NCBI RefSeq assembly: GCF_026625565.1
Contig: NZ_CP112998.1
Span: forward strand, 6,794,501-6,858,500
DNA: 64,000 nt
Direction: 5' to 3'
Source of the DNA: Dyadobacter pollutisoli
Lineage (GTDB): Bacteria > Bacteroidota > Bacteroidia > Cytophagales > Spirosomataceae
Part shown: positions 1 to 7,556 of the stretch, one piece after another
Layout of the letters: the number at the start of each line of letters is the position of its first letter
Numbering within the stretch: position 1 is the stretch's first letter
Position numbers and translations under genes: made by a program
The notes under the pieces: generated by a model
What the model saw: only the letters and a program-made list of their open reading frames with translations
Databases searched by the model: none
What the model was told of the DNA's origin: nothing

Positions 1-921
1 ACAAAACTGTCGATTCTTAATAAGGCGCAGGAATTGGGCTATCGTTCCAACACTTTTGCCAGTAATTTAAGGAGGAAAAAAACCAACACGCTGGGCGTCA
101 TTGTGCCGCGGCTCAACAGTAATTTCATGTCAGCAGTACTGGCTGGAATGGAAGAAGTGGCGAATAATGCAGGTTATAATTTGCTGATCAGCCAGTCGCT
201 TGAACTGGAAAAAAAGGAAAAAGCCAATGCCCGAACGATGTTCGCCAGCCGCGTGGATGGGTTACTGGCATCAATTGCTTACGACACGGATTCGTTTGAG
301 CATTTTGAAATGTTCCTTGGCAAAAATGTCCCCGTTCTCTTTTTTGACCGGGTAATGGAGCATCCCAGATGTACCAGTGTTATTATCGACAATGTGAATG
401 CGGGATATCAGGCTACCTCACACCTGATCAGCGAAGGTTGCAGGCGCATTATGCACGTAACGGGTGACCTCAGGCGTAATGTGTACGCGGGAAGGTTGGA
501 GGGTTATAGGCAGGCGTTGCGGGAAAAAGGGTTGGATCCTGACGAATCTCTGATTATGGTGACCGATCTCAGCCTGGAAGCGGGGAGGCTGGCTGCCGAT
601 AAGCTGGCAAGTATGGATGCACGACCGGACGGTATTTTCATCGCCAATGATCTCTGCGCTGTCACTTGTATGAAGGCATTGAAGGAAAAGGGCTACGACA
701 TTCCAGCCGACATTGCAGTTGTAGGCTTCAATAATGACCCCGTTTCGCAAGTGATAGAGCCCAATCTCACAACCGTTTTTTACCCGGGTTATCAAATGGG
801 CAAAGTCGCCGTCAAGACAATGATCAACCAGCTGAACGGCGCCCAAAACATCGAAATAAACGACCCGATTATCCTCCGGTCAGAACTGATGATCAGAGGG
901 TCGTCATTGAAAAAAGGCTGA
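1..921 (+). CDS. LacI-family transcriptional regulator (5' end outside window)
   Basis: The frame is open from base 1, so the gene starts upstream of the window and about 306 C-terminal residues are visible. The first residues (KAQELGYRSNTFASNLRR) match the end of the LacI helix-turn-helix and hinge helix, which normally lies near residues 45-60. The rest is a periplasmic-binding-protein-like effector domain. It contains GVIVPRLNSNFMSAVLAGME near its start, and DGIFIANDLCA and VVGFNNDP in the second lobe. In this family the effector is usually a sugar or nucleotide that controls DNA binding in the cytoplasm. The adjacent minus-strand carbohydrate operon is a plausible target, but that is inference; the real target could lie upstream. 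Family assignment is secure, ligand unknown. Confidence 0.9.
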   Translation, partial: TKLSILNKAQELGYRSNTFASNLRRKKTNTLGVIVPRLNSNFMSAVLAGMEEVANNAGYNLLISQSLELEKKEKANARTMFASRVDGLLASIAYDTDSFEHFEMFLGKNVPVLFFDRVMEHPRCTSVIIDNVNAGYQATSHLISEGCRRIMHVTGDLRRNVYAGRLEGYRQALREKGLDPDESLIMVTDLSLEAGRLAADKLASMDARPDGIFIANDLCAVTCMKALKEKGYDIPADIAVVGFNNDPVSQVIEPNLTTVFYPGYQMGKVAVKTMINQLNGAQNIEINDPIILRSELMIRGSSLKKG

Positions 922-995
922 TTGAGTAACTTGCGGACTACAACGTATGCCATTTAGGAATTCAACTGTAAATCATTATTTTTGAATAAAAGCAG

Positions 996-1559
996 ATGAT
1001 TATGGAAGCTGTGGCTGAAAAACTTTACACTCTGGAGGAATACTTTGCCTTCTGTGAAACGCAGGAAGGCCGTTTTGAATTTGTCAACGGAGAAATAGTA
1101 GAGATGTCGGGAGAATCAGTTATAGCCAATCAGATTGCGGGAAACATACATCGTTATGTAGGCAATTTTTTAGAGGATAAGCCTTACATAATGGTTCAAA
1201 ATTGTGTAAAACTACAAGTTCAGGAAGGCAAGGTTTTCCGTATGCCAGATTTCCTGGTTTTTAAGGAGACTGGAAATTTGGGCAGATATGCCACTGAACC
1301 ACTATTAATCGTTGAAGTTTTATCAGAAAGCACAGCGAAAACTGACCGTTCTGCCAAGCTGAATGAGTACCGGCTTATTCCTTCGTTGCAATATTATCTG
1401 ATCGTTGATCAGGAAAGCTGTTTTGTCGAAATTTACATTCGTGAAGGCAAACGCTGGTATGTAGAGCTCTATGACAAAATGGAAGATACTATTTCCCTTC
1501 CTTATTTTGGCATTGAAATTCCCGTGAAGACAATCTACAAAAAGATCAGTTTTCAGTAA
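996..1559 (+). CDS. Uma2-family (DUF820) PD-(D/E)XK endonuclease-like protein
   Basis: This 187-residue protein has the Uma2 pattern: an N-terminal YTLEEYFAF segment, RFEFVNGEIVEMSG, then MPDFLVF with the metal-binding Asp, LLIVEVLSEST with the Glu, a downstream Lys in the DRSAKLNEYR segment, and IPSLQYYLIVDQ. These correspond to the predicted nuclease core of the restriction-endonuclease fold. The biological role of the family is largely unknown; copies are abundant in cyanobacteria and scattered in Bacteroidota. The chosen ATG gives MIMEAV; the second ATG, two codons later, is equally possible. The 3' end overlaps the convergent DUF3748 gene by 14 bases. No partner gene suggests its function. 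Confidence 0.8.
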   Translation: MIMEAVAEKLYTLEEYFAFCETQEGRFEFVNGEIVEMSGESVIANQIAGNIHRYVGNFLEDKPYIMVQNCVKLQVQEGKVFRMPDFLVFKETGNLGRYATEPLLIVEVLSESTAKTDRSAKLNEYRLIPSLQYYLIVDQESCFVEIYIREGKRWYVELYDKMEDTISLPYFGIEIPVKTIYKKISFQ

Positions 1560-2943
1560 GTGATTTCGGTTCAACTTTACAAGCAAATACCTGCTGGGTC
1601 GCAGGCTCTGTATCATTCCCTTTCAATAACCTGTTGAATGCTACTACACCTCCATCGTGTGACCATACCAGGTTGGTCGGTGCGGGGTTAGTTGGTTTGG
1701 TTAGCGTTTTGATCCTTTCGGCGAAAGGTTCAGTTCCGGTTTTGCATAATGTAATGCTTCCTTTCCAAACATAAGTTACGTGCTGGCCATCGGGATGCCA
1801 TCTTACATTTCCTATTACATCATAATCATGCTCTGTTAATTGCTGCGGTTTGCCGCCGGTAGGAGAAATGACAAAAATCTGGCTGATGCCTTTTTCATCC
1901 TTCGCCAAATAAGCAAGATATTTTCCATCGGGCGAAGACCTGACGATCCCCAGGCAACCAGGCTGGGAAGTATTGGCGGTATAGGTCAGCCTTCTTTGTA
2001 CCGTACCATTGGGCGGCATTGGGAAGTCATCTTTGCTTCCTTCCAGCGGTCCAAGCGGGCCAGGTTGTGTAATGTCTTCGGGGATATCGACAACAAAAAC
2101 TTCCGGTACATCTTTTCCGTTTTTGTCCTTGACAGTGCCCAAAAATGCTCTGGCGATCTGTTTTTGACCATTTGCAGCCAGGTAGCCATTTGTACCTACC
2201 CAACTGTCACCCGCTGCGTGACTGATTTCGTCGCTTCCGGGAGCCGGTTCCGGTACTACTCTTACTACCAGCGCACTAAACCATTCTCCCGAAACATTTT
2301 CTTCGTTTTTGTCGACGTGAACAGCTTTTATTTTCTTCGAAACACCGATTGTACGCAGATTACGTTTTTGCCCGGTCGAGTCTTCGAGTGCTTTTAATAT
2401 CGCATCATTGTAAGTAAAGCCAATCCATTGTCCGTCGCCACTCCATTCATGTCGGTGGGTTCCACCGCGTAGCGCACCTGCTGTGAAAGGGAAAGTAACA
2501 TCCCGTGCATCCATATAAATAGGCTCGTTAGGACGGGAATCATGAATGATAACTCCCGTCCTGCGCCATTGTTGGTAGGGGTTCGCCTCGGTACTATTCG
2601 TTAATCCGTGAATAAATACAACTGCATTGTCCTTTGAACTGTAACTCACAGCCCCGGCGCCAGGGCCCCAGGTCTGGTTATTTTTTATATCAAACAAAAC
2701 CTGTTTTTCGCCTGTTTCAATATTTACCCTTTCAATTCTGGCCGACGCTGCAATGCCTCCGTCGTCTGTTCTTGTGTCATACACCAACCATTTCCCATCA
2801 GGCGAAAAATTGTCATTATTATCCAGATCGTGATTGTAGGTCAGATCATTGGTAATCTGTTTTTCTTCGGAAATGGAATCAGTTTGACAGGACAACATGC
2901 AAAGTAAGGTTAATGACAAAAAAAGGTTAGTTGCGGCTCGCAT
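1546..2943 (-). CDS. DUF3748 (YidR-like) beta-propeller lipoprotein
   Basis: This 465-residue protein starts with a lipoprotein signal peptide (cleavage before Cys in LCMLSC, about residue 19), so it is probably membrane-anchored outside the cytoplasm. The body holds TolB/PD40-like propeller blades, for example FSPDGKWLVYDTR, RSSPDGKYLAYLA and WHPDGQHVTYVW. The segment ERVNIETGEKQVLFD and the THRHEWSGDGQWIGFTYND stretch resemble Escherichia coli YidR (DUF3748), whose function is not established. It is the last gene of the minus-strand operon, 4 nt after the preceding propeller/toroid gene, so it is probably cotranscribed with a carbohydrate-processing set. Its 3' end overlaps the convergent Uma2 gene. 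Family call is from memory of motif patterns; function unknown. Confidence 0.75.
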   Translation of the reverse strand: MRAATNLFLSLTLLCMLSCQTDSISEEKQITNDLTYNHDLDNNDNFSPDGKWLVYDTRTDDGGIAASARIERVNIETGEKQVLFDIKNNQTWGPGAGAVSYSSKDNAVVFIHGLTNSTEANPYQQWRRTGVIIHDSRPNEPIYMDARDVTFPFTAGALRGGTHRHEWSGDGQWIGFTYNDAILKALEDSTGQKRNLRTIGVSKKIKAVHVDKNEENVSGEWFSALVVRVVPEPAPGSDEISHAAGDSWVGTNGYLAANGQKQIARAFLGTVKDKNGKDVPEVFVVDIPEDITQPGPLGPLEGSKDDFPMPPNGTVQRRLTYTANTSQPGCLGIVRSSPDGKYLAYLAKDEKGISQIFVISPTGGKPQQLTEHDYDVIGNVRWHPDGQHVTYVWKGSITLCKTGTEPFAERIKTLTKPTNPAPTNLVWSHDGGVVAFNRLLKGNDTEPATQQVFACKVEPKSLTEN

Positions 2944-2947
2944 ACCA

Positions 2948-5176
2948 TTATTTTTGAGGTGCGGTAATTACGCCCAGGTACCGGCCCATCCAGTAGGGCA
3001 GCAGCCAGATATCCCCGGCACTATGTTCAGAGTTGCCATTTCCACCGTTTCTGTCCAGATTGAACATATTTCCATTATGGCGTTGGATAGGACGTTCGTC
3101 GGGAGGAAGCACCTCTTTGGTGGTTTGCTTGCGGAAGTTAGGTTCTACTATTTCAATATCCTTGCGATGACTGTTTTTAATCACCCAGTCTACCAGGTCC
3201 ACGGGATGTTCCTGCAAGTACCAAACGGCTTCATTCAAGTCAAATTCTTTCGTGCCGGTTAGTGCCGTGAAAATATTCCATGCACCTTCTTTTTCAGGTC
3301 TTTCCGCCTGCCAGTGATCGATGATGGATTGCTTGTATTTAGCTTTCAGCGTATCATTAAAGGCATATCTGTAAAGTCCCCAGTAGCCGACAAAATACAT
3401 TTCATCGTCGGAATGGTTCCAGCCGTCGGACATGTGCTTGCTATGCTCGTCCGCATCCTCAGGGGCTTTTCCGATCACGCTCATAGGACGCATCATGTTG
3501 TCGAGGTAGCCATATTTGGTCATCAGCTCGAATGCTTTTTTCTTATACTTTTCTTTTTTTGTAAAATGATAGGCAGTTTGAAGCATTCCCACAATGTTGG
3601 AAGAGTTCAGCTTGCGGTCACCCACATTCTTTGGAAATGAATTGACATAATCAGGATGCCATTTTCCCCACAATGTAGGCTTGCCGTCAAAATCGATGAG
3701 GTACATATCATTTTTAACAATATGTGACATCACCGTGTCGATTAGCGCAACGGCCCTTTTTTTCATAGACGGGTCATCGACCAGTTCAGCCATCGCACCG
3801 AATGCAAAAATGTGGCCTATAATTTCGTCGCTGCTGGTTGTCGATTTCCAGTCCCATTCTTTTTCCGGCGAGTGTTGCCAGCGGTCCCGGTCGTGCAATT
3901 CATTTATATGTCCCGACCGCTCAAAAGACCTTGCTGGAAAGCCCGCAATATGGGTTACCGAATATAACCTTTCCATCGCATCCAGCGACTCGCGGCAGTT
4001 TTGCAACGCCTCGGGATCTTTGGTAACCGCATATCTGAATATTTCACCGCCGAGGTACATCGACGTCCAAAGCCCGTCATTATCCGAATCTTCCATGCGA
4101 CCTGATGAAAGATCACCGTGATTTAGGCCTACCAATGTCGCATTAAAACCGTTTCTAATGTGTCTCGCTCTTACCTGATCTTCAAAAAGCAATGCCTTTT
4201 CTTCCAGGGTCATGGATTTGAAAACGATCTGTCCCAAACCTTTTTTAGAAAGTATCAGCACAGAGTTTTTTGGACCTTGCGCAATGTCGGTAACATTGTT
4301 CCCTGGTAGCCAGCGTTCGCCGTAGTAGTAATCGAATTTATCATCGGTACGAAGTGCAAATGCACCCTGATTCGATCCAAACCAAATTTTTCCATTAATT
4401 TCCTTCACTGCGGTAATGTTGGTTACCGGAAGTTTTTTCTGAATGGGGCCGGCTTGTTTGCCTGTTGCAATGTTGAATGTAATGTAGCCGTCAGTGGTTC
4501 CGATCGTGACGTTGGACTCTTTTTTTGTAATGTCAAAGCTCGTGAAATTGGAACCTTCCAAAGCCTTGGTCAGTTTTTTGCCAGCGACAGCGAACAGGTA
4601 CAGCGACTTCTTGCCAAGAACCCAGAACTGATTAGCATTCTTTTGATAAGCCAGGCCTTGTATTTCATCATCAGGCAATTTTCCACTCCATAGATTTTGA
4701 GAATCTTTAATCAACTGGAGAGATTTGCCGTCTGAAATTAGAAATTCAAAATCCTTTCCTCCCGCAAACAGGTTTGCATTTGGAAGCGTATGTTTGGAAA
4801 ACAATGTTCCGGCCCACGCATTGCTCAAAACCTCCGAATCGGTCAGATAAACAAATTGCTGCTGATAACTTGCAATTGCCGCAACTTTTTTGTCTTTCAT
4901 GAAGCGGTAAGTATTGTCCGGCCGGATGGTGCCCGGATATAAAAACTGTCCGTCGTAAACATGTTGCAAACCTTCTTTCGCGAGAATTTGAATGTTACCG
5001 TTGCGATCAGCGGCTGCTTGCAGAAGCGTTGACTTGGTGGTATCCGTATAAAATTTGATGCTGAAATCCTGTGAGAAAGGTTTGTCTTTATATACCGACT
5101 GGCCTGAGACATTTTTAGCAAATATCAGAATAATGAACAGGAGGGATAACAGGGAAATTGGGTTGGGCTTTTGCAT
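2948..5176 (-). CDS. Exported beta-propeller plus alpha-helical (toroid-like) protein, paralog 1
   Basis: This 742-residue protein starts with a cleavable signal peptide (MQKPNPISLLSLLFIILIF...VSGQ). Residues of roughly 40-330 form short repeats of the two-component-regulator-propeller type (for example GKIWFGSNQGAFAL and NNVTDIAQGPKNSVLIL). Residues of about 340-740 are mostly helical and contain an acidic SDNDGLWTSMYLGGEIFRYA motif, TSSDEIIGHIFAFGAMAELV, HPVDLVDWVIKNSHRKD and a C-terminal WLLPYWMGRYLG. These are also found in the protein encoded at 7557-9815, so the two are paralogs. The helical part looks like an (alpha/alpha) barrel such as many glycan-acting enzymes have, but I cannot name a family. 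No kinase domain follows the propeller, unlike hybrid sensors. Third from last to act in the operon order, it is followed after 4 nt by the DUF3748 gene. Confidence 0.7.
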   Translation of the reverse strand: MQKPNPISLLSLLFIILIFAKNVSGQSVYKDKPFSQDFSIKFYTDTTKSTLLQAAADRNGNIQILAKEGLQHVYDGQFLYPGTIRPDNTYRFMKDKKVAAIASYQQQFVYLTDSEVLSNAWAGTLFSKHTLPNANLFAGGKDFEFLISDGKSLQLIKDSQNLWSGKLPDDEIQGLAYQKNANQFWVLGKKSLYLFAVAGKKLTKALEGSNFTSFDITKKESNVTIGTTDGYITFNIATGKQAGPIQKKLPVTNITAVKEINGKIWFGSNQGAFALRTDDKFDYYYGERWLPGNNVTDIAQGPKNSVLILSKKGLGQIVFKSMTLEEKALLFEDQVRARHIRNGFNATLVGLNHGDLSSGRMEDSDNDGLWTSMYLGGEIFRYAVTKDPEALQNCRESLDAMERLYSVTHIAGFPARSFERSGHINELHDRDRWQHSPEKEWDWKSTTSSDEIIGHIFAFGAMAELVDDPSMKKRAVALIDTVMSHIVKNDMYLIDFDGKPTLWGKWHPDYVNSFPKNVGDRKLNSSNIVGMLQTAYHFTKKEKYKKKAFELMTKYGYLDNMMRPMSVIGKAPEDADEHSKHMSDGWNHSDDEMYFVGYWGLYRYAFNDTLKAKYKQSIIDHWQAERPEKEGAWNIFTALTGTKEFDLNEAVWYLQEHPVDLVDWVIKNSHRKDIEIVEPNFRKQTTKEVLPPDERPIQRHNGNMFNLDRNGGNGNSEHSAGDIWLLPYWMGRYLGVITAPQK

Positions 5177-5224
5177 TAAAATACAGGTTTTAGATATGAA
5201 AAAGGCCTGATGCCTTGTATTGGG

Positions 5225-5249
5225 GGGTACGAAACAATGCTTCGTGCCC
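5225..5249. other. Intra-operon hairpin
   Basis: GGGTACGAA pairs with TTCGTGCCC (nine pairs, one G-U) around a seven-base loop in the 99 nt spacer between the BNR/sialidase-like gene and propeller paralog 1. No T-run follows on the minus strand, so it is not a typical terminator. It could be an RNA processing or stability element that lets the two halves of the operon be expressed at different levels; that is inference. Confidence 0.35.
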
Positions 5250-5275
5250 TTATCGGTTTTAGTTATTCGTAATTT

Positions 5276-6457
5276 TTAACGCGTCAAAATCTTCGGATCA
5301 ACGACCACATACTTGATCGATTTTTTTCCTTTTTCGGGGTGATGGGAATAGGTCATGTGTAAAAGTCCGTCCGCAGTCTGGATAAGAGAAGGGTAGGAGT
5401 AGCCACCTTTTTTGCTCTGATCGTTCTCAATCAACGTTTTCCATTTCCAGGTTTTACCTTCATCGTCAGAGACCCTAAGACTAAGTTCGTAGCGTCCATT
5501 GTCAATATCATTGCCCAGAAACGCCCATTTGCCATCTTTAAGGGTCAAGAGTTCGACGCTGGCTGTGTTGGGAATGTCAGTTTTAATAGTTGCTTTCCAG
5601 CTTTCACCATTGTCTGCAGACTCACTCACGTGAACGCGGGTAGGCTCGTCGCCGCTGTCACGCATATATGCAACCAATGTGCCGTTTTTCTTCCTGACAA
5701 TGGCGGGCTGGATCGGGCCGCGTCCTACAATCGGCAGACCTGGTTTCCAGGAAGTACCGTTGTCGTCGGAAATAGCGGTAAGCGAGAAGTTATAGCCGTC
5801 GGAGTAAAGCGGAAGTACGATTCTGCCATTCTCCATCAGTAATGGCTTGATCCTTGTCATCCAGCCAATGCTTCTTTTGGTAACATCCTTGCTGGCTTCT
5901 ACGATCATTTCATCGTATTTGGGCGCATACCCTGCCCAGCCAATGGTACTTTCCGGCAAGTCCTTGAATTTTTTAGCAACTTCCTCAGCGAAACGGTTAT
6001 CCGGTTTCAGCAAAATATTATCCTGCCAGTTCCATACCGGTGCGCCTGTTTTGTTATAATCCGTCGAAGTTTTAAATCTCAGAATAGATTGCTCCCAGAG
6101 ATTGGCCTGCACTGCGATCCATACCAAAAACAATTTCCCTTCTGCATTCAGGAACAGTACCGGGTTGCAGTCGGGTAAATGTGGCGTGTCAGCCATTAGA
6201 AAGGGTTCGCTCCATTTCGTTTCACCCTTTTTTAATCTTGCACCCATAATCCTCACGTCATCAGCGGTACGTTCGCCGCTTCCCTGAAACCATGCTACCA
6301 GAAAATCCCCATTGGGCAAACTGACAATGCTGCTGCCGTGCACATGTTTTTCCTGCGGAGGGAATATCAGCGTCTGCTGAACAACAGGTGTGCTCTGCGC
6401 GAATAGTAATACTTTAACAAACAGGGTAATAACTAAGGTTGTGATCAGTTTCTTCAT
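5276..6457 (-). CDS. Exported BNR-repeat sialidase-fold glycoside hydrolase-like protein
   Basis: The chosen ATG at 6457 gives a standard signal peptide (MKKLITTLVITLFVKVLLFAQS) and 393 residues. An in-frame ATG five codons earlier (6472) overlaps the stop of the upstream deacetylase gene in an ATGA arrangement, so coupled initiation there is also possible. Three Asp-box repeats, SDDNGTSW, SADNGESW and SDDEGKTW, mark a six-bladed sialidase-type propeller. The N-terminal HGSSIVSLPNGDFLVAWFQG segment is typical of the BNR_2 group rather than of proven sialidases. I see no classical RIP motif. Substrate is unknown; an exo-acting hydrolase or lyase on an acidic or deoxy sugar is possible. It lies in the operon between the deacetylase and propeller paralog 1. 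Confidence 0.8.
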   Translation of the reverse strand: MKKLITTLVITLFVKVLLFAQSTPVVQQTLIFPPQEKHVHGSSIVSLPNGDFLVAWFQGSGERTADDVRIMGARLKKGETKWSEPFLMADTPHLPDCNPVLFLNAEGKLFLVWIAVQANLWEQSILRFKTSTDYNKTGAPVWNWQDNILLKPDNRFAEEVAKKFKDLPESTIGWAGYAPKYDEMIVEASKDVTKRSIGWMTRIKPLLMENGRIVLPLYSDGYNFSLTAISDDNGTSWKPGLPIVGRGPIQPAIVRKKNGTLVAYMRDSGDEPTRVHVSESADNGESWKATIKTDIPNTASVELLTLKDGKWAFLGNDIDNGRYELSLRVSDDEGKTWKWKTLIENDQSKKGGYSYPSLIQTADGLLHMTYSHHPEKGKKSIKYVVVDPKILTR

Positions 6458-6468
6458 CAAATTATCGC

Positions 6469-7530
6469 TCATTTTACTTTTTTTCTTCTTTCCATCATCT
6501 CCTTCCAGGTCGTGAGGATAATGCCTTCGGATTTGACAAATGCTTTCAAATCGGGATCTAACATCGACAGCATATCGGCATAACGCGAGCCGCCCGAGGC
6601 GCTGATATGCTTGAATTCGTCGGTAATGTCGCTGCTGTGAACGATCATCATCGCCACGCCCGGCTGCATTTTGGTTAATGTCTCTTTGAATTTCTGCGCT
6701 TTATATTTGCCCCATTGTGCCGGACTAATGTCGGTACCTTCCGGTTTCCAGTCGCCGCTGATCGTGTGCAGATCATCCAATACAGGTAGCCCGGCAGCCC
6801 ATATTTTTTGTCCTACCGGCCCGGTTTGCTTCGTAATTTCAGGGTCGGGAAGTTTCATGCCTTCCTTCCATTTTCCTTCGGATTTCAGCTTTTTAATCAC
6901 CGGATTATTGAGTGATTCGATAAGTAGCTTGTTATTTCCACCCGGGAACATTACCGGAATGCCGTACTCGACGCCGACCTTAATGTATCTTTCCAGATAA
7001 GGAATGTGTGCGAAAAGGGTCCCCATGTGAGAATCCATATGGGTTGGTTTGAGTCCAAGTTTCAATGCACGGTCCAGCTGGGCGCGAATTTCCTGCTCCA
7101 CCACGTCAGGACTGGCATTTTTAATGACCTGTTCAACCTCATGCCACATACAACCTTCCTCATCCACCAACCCATGTGAATGTGCTATCCCGCCCAGCGG
7201 AGGCCAGCGATAGTCTTGCCATTCAGAAGTCAATGTCAGGTGAAGCCCGGCGTCCATTTTAGGATTGGCTACTGCGAACTTTGTGAAACTCGCCGCCCAC
7301 GGGCAGGGCATCATAATACTGCACGATGTAGCAATGCCGTTTTCAATGGATCGTTTGGCACCTTGATTGGACGAATAAGACATACCGGCATCGTCCACAT
7401 GGAAAATCACAACTTTCGAGCCTTTGGGCCAACCTAGTTTTTCAGCATAAGTTTCACCCGTTTGGGCGATGGTCTGGTTCATGGCGAGCGACAGCATGGT
7501 GATAACAAAAGGTACTATTAATCGCTTCAT
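6469..7530 (-). CDS. ChbG/HpnK (YdjC-like) family carbohydrate deacetylase, exported
   Basis: This 353-residue protein has an N-terminal signal peptide ending near AQTGE. The metal-binding region VIFHVDDAGMSYSSN (His44, Asp46, Asp47) and the downstream GLHLTLTSEW and HMDSHMG segments match the YdjC/ChbG fold. That family includes enzymes that deacetylate diacetylchitobiose or similar N-acetyl sugars. It is longer than E. coli ChbG (about 250 residues) because of the signal peptide and inserted loops. Secretion is less usual for ChbG, which is cytoplasmic, and fits a periplasmic glycan-trimming step. It overlaps the next gene's alternative start by 4 nt and follows propeller paralog 2 by 26 nt, so it is part of the same operon. 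Confidence 0.85.
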   Translation of the reverse strand: MKRLIVPFVITMLSLAMNQTIAQTGETYAEKLGWPKGSKVVIFHVDDAGMSYSSNQGAKRSIENGIATSCSIMMPCPWAASFTKFAVANPKMDAGLHLTLTSEWQDYRWPPLGGIAHSHGLVDEEGCMWHEVEQVIKNASPDVVEQEIRAQLDRALKLGLKPTHMDSHMGTLFAHIPYLERYIKVGVEYGIPVMFPGGNNKLLIESLNNPVIKKLKSEGKWKEGMKLPDPEITKQTGPVGQKIWAAGLPVLDDLHTISGDWKPEGTDISPAQWGKYKAQKFKETLTKMQPGVAMMIVHSSDITDEFKHISASGGSRYADMLSMLDPDLKAFVKSEGIILTTWKEMMERRKKVK

Positions 7531-7556
7531 ATCTCCTTTTTTGATAAGGTTTATTA

